Assembly (NCBI RefSeq): GCF_963678635.1
Contig: NC_087062.1
Location: 26,996,833-27,056,832 of the forward strand
DNA: 60,000 nucleotides
Origin: Symsagittifera roscoffensis
Lineage: Eukaryota; Xenacoelomorpha; Acoela; Convolutidae
Direction: 5' to 3'
In this document: one piece after another, positions 13,276-23,339 of the stretch
Position numbering within the stretch: position 1 is the stretch's first letter
Layout: each line of letters opens with the position of its first letter
Made by a program: the position numbers and the translations under genes
Notes under the pieces: model-generated
Told to the model about the DNA's origin: nothing
Database searches by the model: none
The model's input: the letters and a program-made list of their open reading frames with translations, nothing else

Positions 13276-14159
13276 TCAGCTGATCCACACATCTACTCTA
13301 ATTAAAATCTCATAATCAGTCCATCTAAGACATACCACTTCTTTTGTCTCTGTGTTACAAACCGCCTGCAAACACGGAACCACATCATCTCCCACTGCCT
13401 TCTTTTGCACTCCCACTAGAGTCCTTCTCTTTCTCGCAACAACTTCTTTCTTCCCACTAACAGATGAAACACTCTCGCCTCCAACCGCTCCACTTGATAC
13501 ACCAATTTCTTCCCTTCCACCTATTAATGCATCCTGTTCCGATTCATTTGAACTGTGAGCGTCATCTCCAATTGTAGAGGAGCTGCTACCCGCAGAGATG
13601 CTTCCACCCCCGCCTCCGACACAGTCACCGAAAATGACCCCCCACTTCGCTTCGAGCGCATCAAACTTGGCCAAAATCTTCGACTTGAAATCTTTCATGT
13701 CATTCAAGTGAGCGCGCAAAAATTCCCTCAATTCTTCCGACTTAGTTTCCAGTTCGTTGGCTGATTTGGATTTCATAACGTTAGACTGCTTCTTTTCTGC
13801 GACAAATACTTGTCTTAAAACTGAGGTCCAACCACCTTCACATAGTCTGGTCATGCTCTGGCACTCAGTTTTATACTCCGCTAACCTCGTTTGCACTTCT
13901 TTTTGGGGTTCCAAAATAACTTTCATTAGAGAAACAGAGTGTTTTGTTTTATCGCGATGCTCTTCCGCCCAGCAGTCTTCGCAGAGAAACTGTCTGCACG
14001 TTTCACAGTAGTAACGCCGAGTGAAATTGGGATGATTGAAGCAATAGTTCACCGAGTGAAACTCGGAATGAGAGAAAATTGAGGAGGTTGAAGATGTAGT
14101 GGTCGAAGATGAAACGCCAGAGGCGCCCGAATTAGTTGACGCGACTGAAGAAGGTCTTT
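13276..14159 (-). CDS. Exon 3 of a RING/B-box (TRIM-like) gene: B-box and coiled coil
   Basis: The minus-strand exon begins at 14159 after the acceptor TTTTAG. Its first two bases complete a codon with the last G of exon 2, keeping phase. A Ser/Thr-rich stretch of ~34 codons leads into a B-box: CFNH, then CETC, CEDC and two His (HRDKTKH), the spacing of a zinc-binding B-box 2. A predicted coiled coil follows (EVQTRLAEYKTECQ and SANELETKSEELREFLRAHL), then a Gly/Ser-rich linker. This is the TRIM-type order; such proteins are usually E3 ubiquitin ligases. The frame stops at 13276 (TGA). The homologous continuation resumes one frame over (CGSAESSG) near 13,290. Either a frameshift or a very short unrecognised intron (a 43-nt GTATGT...TAG would fit the phase) explains this. 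Confidence 0.75.
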
Positions 14160-14522
14160 CTAAAAGACGACTTCATTATATTTTCTTCTATGATTTCGTC
14201 AACTCGGCCTTTTAATTTTAATATACTAGTGAAAAATCGTCTAAGTCAATAAAAAATCAGAAAAAGGTCATCTAAATAAAAAATCAGAAAAAGGACAAGT
14301 AGTATCAAGAGAGAATGATTACCGGTCAGTCATTTTGACTGCAAAGTCTCAGGGGGCAAAGGCGAGAGCGTATGTTATTTGGAAAATTCTTCCAAAGAAT
14401 CCAACGCATGGTGTGTGGGGCTCCCCAAGATCTGTGTTTAGTGCATGAGGACGGAAGATAAACTCTTAGCTCAAAAATAAAAACTGCTAATTTTTAATTA
14501 AGGACACGGGAACGGTACTCAC
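14160..14522 (-). other. Intron 2 of the RING/B-box gene
   Basis: 363 nt on the minus strand, with donor AAG/GTGAGTACC and acceptor TTTTAG/AA. Removing it joins exon 2 (ending in phase 1) to exon 3 in the B-box frame. I see no gene inside. Confidence 0.75.
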
Positions 14523-14676
14523 CTTGTTGGAATGCTTGCACATAAAGCGGTGGAGTTACCACAGAAAACCTGTTCAATGCGGCCACGGGTCTCACCGGCA
14601 AATCTCCCACCCTGATTCGATCTTTGAACGTGGCCTTCTGGCTGGGACAGTCCAGCACTGGACATTTCTGCGAAGC
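14523..14676 (-). CDS. Exon 2 of the RING/B-box gene: C-terminal half of the RING
   Basis: 154 nt on the minus strand between the acceptor TTGACAG (intron side) and the donor AAG/GTGAGT. It begins in phase 0, exactly as exon 1 ends, and leaves one base for exon 3. It reads ASQKCPVLDCPSQK and continues to VGDLPVRPVAALN. This matches the end of a RING finger: the last Cys pair followed by the LP-x-N-like segment of TRIM proteins. The pair is spaced C-x4-C, wider than the usual C-x2-C. No open frame of ordinary length marks this exon; it was recognised from splice sites, phase and motif. Confidence 0.75.
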
Positions 14677-14920
14677 CTGTCAATACAATTTTAAATTTCT
14701 CAGACTAAAATGTGTTTCAAAACGTTGATAAAGTGTTGAAACACAAGACAAACATTTTCAAAGATGTTACTGAAAACTATGCTTTTTTCTAGATCTCGAG
14801 GTTCTGGACATCACATTGGACATATTCAAGCGAAGATAAAACACTCAAGTCAAGTAAAATTCAAATGAGGGAAATATATAATGGTTCGGTAGAATTTAAA
14901 GTGAAAGGGCTTTAATATAG

Positions 14921-15042
14921 TATATCACTCAACCCAGTCCTATGAGTTATTTCGTGGAAAACACACACACACACATTAAGAAAAAACAAAAAAACTAAAA
15001 CATCCCCGTATACAAATTTTGACCCCGTTTTTCAAAATGGTC
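14921..15042 (+). repeat. Leader repeat, copy 1
   Basis: A ~116-nt segment runs from TATATCACTCAACCCA through GTGGAAAACACAC, CTAAAACA and TTTTTCAAA to an ATGGTCG at 15037. The same order of words precedes ATGGTCG at 15940, 19553 and 20434. It could be a shared promoter/5' UTR of a small mobile gene or the end of a transposon. Confidence 0.75.
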
Positions 15043-15112
15043 GGATTAAAAAGAGAATCCGACAAATCCGACAGTCCTCAGCCTCGCGAAAAGTACACGT
15101 AAAGCAGCAACT

Positions 15113-15607
15113 ATGTTGAAGCCAAACCCAGAAAACAAGAAAAACGATCCGAGGGTTTACCAAGCAGCAGGAAACTTGACAAGCAAGTTGAAGACAAACA
15201 CGTTGAAAAAGTTAAAGGCGTCCGAAAAAAAACCAGTCAAAAAATTTAGAGACAAAACAAACATCAACAAAAAGGTCTTGAAACCAAGTATAATCAAGAC
15301 CATCGCAAAGCAGACGCATATTCAAACAAGGATAGCCGGTTACTGTGCAAGTAGCACAGAATGTTCCGACACAGTTTTAGAAAAACGCAAAAAGACTTTT
15401 TTAAAATTAATGTCATTTTTTCCCGCATGGTGTGATAAAAAGATGGCGTATGCTAGTCATAGTATAAGAGCCATTCGACAAACAGTATTTGAAGAAAAAG
15501 GACTAGAAAAAAAATTGAAAAATTTTTTTTTCTCAAAATTTGATAATTTATCAAAACTTTTGCAGAATTTTTCGGAAGTTTTAATTTTATTTACAAAACG
15601 GCGCTAG
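15113..15607 (+). CDS. Lys-rich 164-codon ORF (unit a, copy 1), unknown function
   Basis: I do not recognise this protein. It is strongly basic at the N-terminus (many Lys) with a middle part containing YCASSTECSD, FPAWCDKKMAY and an AIRQTVFEEKG helix-like end. The ancestral frame seems to begin at ATG 15037 (MVGLKRESDK...), but this copy has TAA at 15100-15102 and a one-base shift just before 15113. In the duplicate at 19.55 kb the same junction is open (frame continues through KLKPKPEN), so both copies descend from a longer coding frame and each is damaged differently. It lies antisense within intron 1 of the RING gene. Confidence 0.4.
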   Translation: MLKPNPENKKNDPRVYQAAGNLTSKLKTNTLKKLKASEKKPVKKFRDKTNINKKVLKPSIIKTIAKQTHIQTRIAGYCASSTECSDTVLEKRKKTFLKLMSFFPAWCDKKMAYASHSIRAIRQTVFEEKGLEKKLKNFFFSKFDNLSKLLQNFSEVLILFTKRR

Positions 15608-15830
15608 AAATCCAAAAACTACTCTCATTTGAGTATAACTACGTTTTCACGGCTTCTTTTCGGCTTAAAGTAAGCTTAAATAAGCCAATGTAAGCCAAAA
15701 CGCTCACACCATATTAGTTCCGAAATAGACAAAAACACAAAAATTTCGAACCGTTTTCTTCTCAACACTGAAAATAATTCTGAAAAACTTTAACGTCGTG
15801 CCAATTAGGGTTGAAAGAAATTCATTATGA

Positions 15831-15942
15831 TATGTCACTCAACCCATTTTGGTAAATGTTGTGGCACCTGTTTTTGCGTAGAAAACAAAAAGAAAAGACT
15901 AAAACACACCCGAAAACAAAGTTCCTCCCCATTTTTCAAATG
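15831..15942 (+). repeat. Leader repeat, copy 2
   Basis: TATGTCACTCAACCCATT through GCGTAGAAAACA, CTAAAACACACCCG and TTTTTCAA to ATGGTCG at 15940. It is homologous to copy 1 but 0.9 kb downstream, so each duplication unit carries two leaders. Confidence 0.75.
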
Positions 15943-16163
15943 GTCGTAACAAAAACAAAAACTCCGCTAGCCCCTAGTCACGTGGCATCATCGTTGGCCA
16001 ATTACTGGTTGCAATCACAGCGCGACCTGGCTTAAACAGTGCACCAGAGCTGCAAAGTCGCCTAAATTACCGAAGGACGATAAACCGTATCAAGGGAGGA
16101 ATGCACCACAACAAAATGCAGAAAAAAGTGATTGGGCGACGTACAGCGAGTCAGAAGACATAA
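15940..16163 (+). pseudogene. Short ORF of unit b, copy 1 (frameshifted)
   Basis: ATG at 15940 opens MVVTKTKTPLAPSHVA, then runs out of the ancestral frame and stops after ~31 codons. One base over, the frame continues as GLNSAPELQSRLNYRR to a TAA at 16161-16163. It aligns residue by residue with the intact-looking copy at 20434-20658. The function is not recognised. Confidence 0.55.
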
Positions 16164-16189
16164 TAAAAACAGAGCTTATTGCCCGTCGG

Positions 16190-18822
16190 GTCTTTCGTAT
16201 TTTCACGTACGAGAGGGTCAAATTTAACTTTCTTGAGTGGCGAGGTGGGGGAGTTGATAGAAACTGACTTCATCTTGCCTTCTAGACCTCCGCTACTTAT
16301 TTTGGCCATGCCAGGGATCGAATGCCTCAATGTTGATTATTTGAAGTGGTAAAATCCGCGACAGTTACCGGCGATTTCCCCTTACAATTGATACAGCCAC
16401 TAACAATGGTTTTGTAGGAGTCTTTTTGTGGGTCGATGAGTGATCGCCCGGTCTGTCGTCGGTGTCTTCCACTTGAATCAAGAAGACCCAATCTCCCAAA
16501 AATGATGGTGGCTGTCTAATGTTATGCCTAATATGTAGATCCGATGTCTTCTGTGGAGGTGGTGACTTCATAGGCGAGTGGGCTTTTCTCTTTAAAATCC
16601 CTGAAGGTTTCGATTTTGAGGAGCCTTGAAAAAAAGTTTGACCTGGTCCCAGATTCTAGCAATCTTAATTTTCAAGTTTTAGTACGACATTTTTGTTCGT
16701 ATGAGGGCTAAGTTTTTTTGAAGGGTTTCCGTGTTTTGGTTCCTTTTCTCTACTTGTCAGTAGTTTGTTTCTTCCTGGCCACCTAATTAAATAATGGGTA
16801 GTAACGTAGTTTGTTCAGCGCTAGGGTTCCATGTTTTCGACTGGACTGTGGTCAGAGGTGGAAGCTGATCGGTGGCGGGCTCTAGGTCATCCGTTCTTAG
16901 TTCCTCTTGTTTATTATCGGTTGATTTGTGAGCTGACGGGTCTTGCGTGTGTTCGGGGCTGACTCGAGTAGGCGGCCTAATTTTTTTAGGAGAATTAAAT
17001 CATTAGAGTTGTCATCGGTTATCGTCTCCATAGACATGATCTGAGGGTGATTGGGTAGTCTCAAATTGTTTTTTGGCGTTTAGCATTGTCCGGTTTGTCC
17101 CGACTGGATCTGTTGCAAGTCGCTCTCCGTACCAACTGGTAATCTAAGACGCTTCCTCTGTTCCTCTTCCTCTCGCACGAGGATCTCCATTGAACTATTG
17201 AATTCAGTGTTTTCTATTGAGTTCCGTCTGGAGATGTCTATTTGTTTGAATCTAGCCTGGAGATTTTGTTTCTTTTGTGTCGTTTTTGAACTTTTGAACC
17301 CAACGTTGCTAGCTGGTCTTACAATTCTCCTTGGTCCTTTCGTAGCATAGAAATTCACCGGCTGATTATTTTTTCGCGGGCTCAGCAATTTTTGGTTTGC
17401 TATTTTTGTTCAAGGCTAAACCAAATTTGCAAATTGATAAAACTATCTCAATTTTTCTTTTCTAAGCTCTTTATAGTACGGTTCGTCCTTTATGCTAATT
17501 TGAACTTTTCTATAGATAAGGGTCTTAACCGTTGGGATACTCAGCAGGGGATTAGGTATCACTATGGCTTCCCCTTCTCTGCGGAGGAGAGACCTTTTCC
17601 AGGTGAACACGAACTCTTAGCTACATATTTGGCTGCATTCGCGACATCTTCTTATGAAGAAGAGTCATCGTCTAGGTGTTCATCCTCTATATCATCGGGT
17701 GCGTCCCAATCATGTCGTCTGTCCCAGCTCATCATTTTTTTCCCTTTACCTTTACATTATAGAGTTTTAACCAGATAGTGTTTGGTGAATTACAAAAGTG
17801 ACCTTCGAAAGGAGAGCAATTTAGGGATGTTGAGTTACAGTTCTTAAACGTTTTATGGCTTTCAACAGTGCAAGCTTAGAGAAGATTTCGGTTTTCCTTG
17901 TGCCAAAACCATGGGTCTTTTTTGATTGTTCTAATCAAACTCTGAACTAAACTTGTAGCTCTGTGATCTCCCACTGGGCTAAAAACGACGTTTACATTTT
18001 GCTTACAAAATTCGCGGACTTCTTTTGAACTAACACTGGCCATTGGTCCGGTCTAATAGTTTTAGATATCCCACATGTAGCGTTATGTTTTTCGTACGAA
18101 AACTGATGACCAACTTTGCAGATGTACTAGAAGTTATTTGAGCTGAAGACAACTTAGGAAATCAGTCTACGCAGACGAGCATTTATTTCTTTGTTCTCCA
18201 AGTCAAAGGTAACGAGCCGGCAAATTCTAGTTCCATTTCTTGGTTTGGTTGTACGATCGGTGGGAGTTTTCAGAGTTCCCGTTGTTTTGTTAATAGCTTG
18301 GGGTTTTTACCAGTACTCGATGCAATTCTCTCCACGAACTTGAATTTCAAGATATTTTTCCGGCCACCAGATGTAGAGTGTCGGCAATTGAGTGGCGAAT
18401 TGGCCATTGTAGTCCTCAAGCATGCTGGGATAATAAGTCTTCTGTCAAAATAATGTTATCCCCCATTGACATGTAGATTATTAATATAGGGCTTGGAGTG
18501 TTTTCCAATCTGTAATTTGTCCTGCTTTTGGCCTTTATCTTTATCTTTAGTACTTTTTAGAACAAGATCTTGTTTTGTAAGTAGAGCCATGAGTTTGAAG
18601 TGAAAGGTTTTGGGCCAACAGAATGGAAAAATAGCACCGGTTTGATCTTCAGAAAAGACCCCTCGTGAAACTTGTACTGGGTACAGAAGAAAAGGATTTA
18701 TTTACACGTGGATTTTCTTGATCAATCGGGTCTGTTCGATCGTATTTGGTCTGACAATTCTTTAATAGTTTTGAAATTTATAGAGAAGTTAGTTGTTTGA
18801 CAGGATGGATATCAGCTTTCCT
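16190..18822 (-). mobile_element. 3' half of Gypsy element B (copy in duplication unit 1)
   Basis: Minus-strand Gypsy remains homologous to 22.0-24.4 kb: 3' untranslated part, pol C-terminal tail (17080-17388) and decayed integrase (~17.8-18.7 kb). It has no LTR; the region equivalent to 20.7-22.0 kb, which carries the LTR in unit 2, is missing. The copy ends abruptly at ~18.82 kb, the tandem duplication junction, rather than at an element terminus. Confidence 0.75.
17080..17388 (-). pseudogene. Pol C-terminal tail of Gypsy B, copy 1
   Basis: A 102-codon frame with NLQARFKQIDI and SSMEILVREEEEQRKRLRLPVGTES. It matches the tail at 22548-23150 over most of its length (QAKFEQLYI, SSMETLLRKEEDQRKCLRLPIGTGS). 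Position and composition (basic/acidic, low complexity) suggest the region after the integrase core, like the tail at 29.7-30.3 kb in element A. It is decayed. Confidence 0.6.
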
Positions 18823-18867
18823 TTATCATCAAGAGTTTTTTTGAACATCTAAAACCAGTCTTTGATC

Positions 18868-19300
18868 TCCAAACTTTGTACTCCATCAGTCTTCCCCAAT
18901 ATCAACCCGTACAACACGTTGTTACTGTCAATTGCTATCATCACCAGTTCACCTCCGTTTCCGCTCAGTGCAGTCCAGTCCATCGTTCTTTTTAGTTTAA
19001 CCACACCGCTTGATTCATCTGACCCACAAGCTTCTCCTCATGAGTGCATCGAAGACATAACAATTTTTTTTGTCTCAATTATACGCCTGTCCAAAAAAAA
19101 ATTATTATCACCCATCGCCTTTCTTTGCACTCCCACTAGAGTCCTTCTCTTTTTCGCAACAACTTCTTTCTTCCCACTAACAGAGGAAGAATCTTCCCCA
19201 CCACTCGCCCCTCCAACCGCTACACTTGATACACCAAGTCACTCCATTCCACCCTCTTATGCACCCTATCCGTTTCATTTGAACTGTGAGCCTCAAAAAA
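18868..19300 (-). pseudogene. Duplicate fragment of the RING/B-box gene C-terminal exon
   Basis: The minus strand is clearly homologous to 13.13-13.56 kb. It encodes CGSDESSGVVKLKRTMDW and DSNNVLYG segments matching the first copy. Where the first copy has TGA (13143-13145) this copy has GGA. The frame is broken upstream, and the fragment lacks the B-box and RING exons. It lies within intron 1 of the intact-order gene and is unlikely to be a gene by itself. Confidence 0.75.
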
Positions 19301-19439
19301 TTCTTTTTCTAGATCTCGCTGTTCTGGACATCACAGTGGACATATTCAAGCAACGATAAACACTCAGGTGAAGAAAAATTCAACTGAGGGGAAAATATAA
19401 TGGTTCTGTGAAATTCAAAATGAAAGGACGTTAATATGA

Positions 19440-19555
19440 TATATCACTCAACCAAGTCTGTGTATTTTTGGTGCCTTATTTTGTGAAAAACATACAAAAA
19501 AAACGAAAAAAATAAAATCATCCCGAATACAATTTTTGACCCCATTTTTCAAATG
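19440..19555 (+). repeat. Leader repeat, copy 3
   Basis: Counterpart of the 14.92-kb leader in duplication unit 2: TATATCACTCAACCAAG through GTGAAAAACATAC to ATGGTCGG at 19553. Confidence 0.75.
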
Positions 19556-20110
19556 GTCGGATTAACAAAAAAATCCGTTATATTAGAAAATGCTCAACCT
19601 CGCGAAAAAAACACGTACAGCAGCACTAAGTTGAAGCCAAAACCAGAAAACAGGAAAAGTGATCCCAGGCTTTACGAAGCAGCAGAAAACTAGACAAGCA
19701 AAATGAAGACAAACACGCTGAAAAGTTGAAGGCATCGGAAATATACCCAGCCAAAAAAGCTTGGGGACAAAACGAACATCAAAAAAAAAATCTTGAGACT
19801 AATCATAATCGGAGACCGTCGCACAACAGACACATATCCAAACAAGGATAGTCGGTTACAGTTCAAGTAGCACAGAATGTTCCCGCACAGTTTTAGAAAA
19901 ATACAAAAAACATTTTTAAAACTTTTTTCGTTTTTCCGCATGGTGTGAAAAAATATTAATTGCAATTCATAGTAAAAAAACCATTCGGAATACAATTTTT
20001 GAAAAAAAATGATCAGAAAAAAAATTAAATTTTTTTTTTTTTATTTTGAAAAAGTTTTCAAAATTTTTTGCAGAAATTTTTTGGAAGTTCGAAATTTTGT
20101 TTACAAAATG
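19553..20110 (+). pseudogene. Unit a, copy 2 (broken)
   Basis: ATG at 19553 gives 46 codons (MVGLTKKSV ... QPREKNTYSS ... SDPRLYEAAEN) before TAG at 19691-19693. The downstream DNA remains clearly homologous to 15.17-15.60 kb but has several stops and shifts. This copy preserves the junction that is broken in copy 1, which shows the ancestral frame was longer. Confidence 0.6.
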
Positions 20111-20323
20111 GCGTTAAAAAACTCCAAAAACTACTTTTATTTGGGTACAACAAAGTTTTTACGGCTTAAAGTATGCTCAAATGAGCTATTGTATGCCAAA
20201 ACGTTCACACCATATCAGTTCGAAATAAGTCAAAAACTTCAAACCATTTTTTTCTCAACACTGAAAACATTTTTGAAATTTTGTAATGTCGTTCGAATCA
20301 CGATCAAAAGGGCTTTAAGTTGA

Positions 20324-20436
20324 TATGTCACTCAACCCATTCCAATAATTGTTGTGACAGCTGATTTTGCGTGGAAAACGACAACAAGAAAACTAAAACA
20401 CACCCGATTACAAAGTTCCTCCACATTTTTCAAATG
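20324..20436 (+). repeat. Leader repeat, copy 4
   Basis: Counterpart of the 15.83-kb leader: TATGTCACTCAACCCATT through GCGTGGAAAACGAC and CTAAAACACACCCG to ATGGTCG at 20434. Confidence 0.75.
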
Positions 20437-20658
20437 GTCGTAACAAAAACAAAAACTCCGCTAGCCCCTGGTCACGTGGCAAACATAATTGGCAACCTAC
20501 TGGGTGCGATCATAGCGCAAATTGGCTTAGACAATGCACCAGAGCTGCAAGTTTGCCTAAATGACCTAAGGACAATAAGCCGTATCAATGGAGGAATGGA
20601 CCACTGCAGTCTACAGAAAAAAAAGACTGTGGGATGTACAGCATGTAAGAAGGCATGA
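20434..20658 (+). CDS. 74-aa ORF of unit b, copy 2, unknown function
   Basis: The first ATG is at 20434, immediately after the leader repeat; an upstream extension would need a GTG start. The product begins MVVTKTKTPLAPGH, has a hydrophobic middle (NIIGNLLGAIIAQIG), then NAPELQVCLNDLRT and a Cys-containing end (VGCTACKKA). The reading frame is conserved over ~60 residues with the frameshifted copy at 15.94 kb, suggesting past coding. I do not recognise the family. It lies antisense in intron 1 of the RING gene. Confidence 0.4.
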   Translation: MVVTKTKTPLAPGHVANIIGNLLGAIIAQIGLDNAPELQVCLNDLRTISRINGGMDHCSLQKKKTVGCTACKKA

Positions 20659-21167
20659 AAAACAAAACTTAAGCACTTTTGTTTTGTCACCACGCTGAAC
20701 ACAAGAACAGTAGAAGAAGACGAACAAGAGAAAGAAGCAGAGAAGAACAATTAAATGCGAGTTCTCTGTTAAAAAATAAATGTTCAAACCCAAGCCAAGC
20801 TGCTCAAGAAGCACAACAATATCTGCGCGTTAGTGTAGAAGAGCCACAAGAAAAACCCAATTTTGCAAACCTCCCTCAATCGATTGCCAACTTGTCCCGT
20901 AAAATTTAAAACTGTCATGGAGGCTCATAAAAATGGATACACGTGTAAGTTGTTAGTATTCCACCAGATCAGAACGTAACATAACAGAACAGAGAAGAAC
21001 AGAGGAAAAAATTAACAAGAAAACGAAAGGAGACAAAAAAGCACGAAATTGGTAATCGAAGATCAAATATCTAAGCATAAACTCATCTAAAAAACATCAG
21101 CCGGGGAGATTCTATATGTTTATTGAACTTATTCATTAGAAAACTAATCAAAGTTTACATAGTAAAT

Positions 21168-21507
21168 TGTTAAAAATGAGGTCACTCCAAGTAAGATTTT
21201 TAGGTAAACAATGATTGAAGAAGTTACCGAACTTAGGATTAGCTTATGACTATATACAGTTACGGGTTCTCTATTAGTGATAGTAAAAGACTTTTAATAC
21301 TTAGACTGAATTAGGATACAATAAGATGAAAAGATCTAAGCCAGTTAAAATTAAATCTCATTTATGAAGTTGAACTGAAATTGGTTATTTAAAACAGATC
21401 ATTTAACATAAATCAGAAATCAGAAAAACCGATGCGCTTTTGCCAGGTACTTTTAATTGCAAAACTAAGTATGAACAGCACTAGTGGTTAAATGTGCACA
21501 TTCCACA
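21168..21507 (-). repeat. 3' LTR of Gypsy B
   Basis: Begins TGTTAAAAATGAGG and ends GCACATTCCACA on the plus strand, so it has TG...CA ends. It matches 27738-28076 along its length with many substitutions and small indels. Confidence 0.8.
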
Positions 21508-22547
21508 TTCCCCATGAAAAAGTAACGAAGCGCACCGATGCTTAAAAACTAAAGATATGCATATGCTTTTCACCCAAGACAGGCGGTCAAGAAATAGCAC
21601 TGAAAAGGAGGTTCACTTACGTGAAACTCAACAAAACAAAATTATGACTGCCTAACTAAGAGAGTTAAAGCAGATGTAGGATAACAAAATGATAATACTC
21701 ATTTCTGGTAAACAAAACAATTTTAAGAATCTAAAGAATTCAGAGCTTTGATGAAAATCATAACAAAAAAGAACTTAAGACCGAGGACTGAAATTCCGGT
21801 TAAAACGAACAACACCAGGGTTTTATAAAGCCTTTACCAGGGAAGTGAAATCTTGGAGTTTTAGGAGGCGTCTCATTTCGTTGCTCTCAATTCCGTCCAA
21901 TGTCTAACTGCTTCTAAAGTCAATGATGGGCCCAAGAGGTCCATAACTTCGATGATTGAGGTTGTGTGCAACCAGTCTGAGATTCATAGGTTGGAGGTTC
22001 GCTGGGAGTACTCGTCGGGTCGTATTGGTTTGCTCCGAATCTCGGGTCAAATTTAATTTTATTGCAAGACGAGGCAGGGTAATTGAAAAAAACTCAGTTC
22101 ATCTTGCCTCATAGATTTTCGTTACTTAATTTGTTCATGCAGAGGGTCGAATGGCTGAATGATGATTATTTTGGAGTGGTAAGATCCGCGACAATTACCA
22201 GTGGATGTTCCACTTTAATTGTTTGAGCCACTAACAAGGATTTGGTAGGAGCCCTAATGCAGGTCGATGAGTGATCGCCCGGCCTGTCCTCGGAGTCTGC
22301 TACTAGACTCAAGAAGACTCAATCTCCCAACAATGATGGTGGCAGTCTGGTCCGGATTTTTCTACTGTATTGCCCAATGTGTAGATCCGATGTCTTCTGG
22401 CGAAGTGGTGACTTCATAGGCGAAGAGGCTTTTCTCTTGGCCATCCCTGTAGGTTTCGATTTTGAAAAGCCTTGAATAAAAGTTGGACCGGGTCTCAGTT
22501 TCTCGAAATCTTTTTATATGAAAGTTTACTTCGATATTTTTGTTCCT

Positions 22548-23150
22548 TCAGGGGCTTATACTTTTTTGCTGGATTTCGTCGTTTTGGTTCGTTTTCTCTC
22601 TTTGGCGGTCGTCTGTTTCTTCCTGGCCATCTAATAAAGTAATGGATGGTGACATAGGTTTTTCAGCGCTGGAGTGTACGGTTTTTGGCTTGACTGTAAG
22701 CAGAGGTGAAGCCTGATCGGTGGCGGGCTCTAAGTCCACCTTTCTTAGTTTGCCTTGTTTGATATCCGTTGATTTGTGAGCTGAAGGGTCTTGTGTGCGT
22801 TTGGGGTTTACTCGAGTAGGCGGCTTAAGGTCTTTTAGTAAAAATAACTCACTAGAGTCGCCATCGGTTATGGCCTCCATAGACATGTTCAAAGGTGATT
22901 GTGTAGTCTCAACTTTTTCCTGCGTTTGGCTTTGTGCGGGTTGTCCCGACGGGATCTGTTCCAAGTCGCTTCCCGTACCAATTGGAAGTCTAAGACACTT
23001 CCTCTGATCCTCTTCCTTTCGCAAGAGGGTCTCCATTGAACTATTCAAAAGTTTGGCGATGTATAGTTGTTCAAATTTGGCCTGGAGATTTCGTTGACTC
23101 TGTGTCGCTTTGCAACTCTTGAACCCAAAGTCTCTAGCTGGCTTCACCAA
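22548..23150 (-). pseudogene. Pol C-terminal tail of Gypsy B, copy 2
   Basis: A 200-codon frame rich in Lys, Glu, Gln and Ser. It lies after the integrase region and before the 3' end, corresponding to the tail of element A pol. There is no ATG at the left of the frame; it is a continuation of pol. It shares clear similarity with 17080-17388. Confidence 0.55.
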
Positions 23151-23339
23151 TCTCCTTGATTCTTTCGTAGATTAGATTTTTATCACCTGATTTTTTTGAG
23201 GCTCTCTTTTTTGCTTATCTTTCTTCCTTTATTTATATATAAAAGAATTTTATTCCAATCTAGATTTTCGAGATTGGAAGTTTCACAACTTCACAAGGTT
23301 ATGGCAGATAGTTTTTGGTGATCTGTCAAAGTGGGCTTC

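Larger units (their letters stand above)
13127..18822. repeat. Tandem segmental duplication, unit 1
   Basis: This unit contains the C-terminal part of the RING/B-box gene, exons 2-3, two leader-plus-ORF repeats and the 3' half of a Gypsy B element. The same order recurs at 18.87-24.41 kb. Anchors: GTACAACACGTTG at 13170 and 18909; CTGGACATCACA/T near 14803 and 19322; AATGGTCG leaders; CGTCGGGTC near 16196 and 22014; GACAGGATGGA near 18800 and 24390. The offset is 5.6-5.8 kb throughout. Sequence divergence is substantial, so the duplication is old. Confidence 0.85.
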
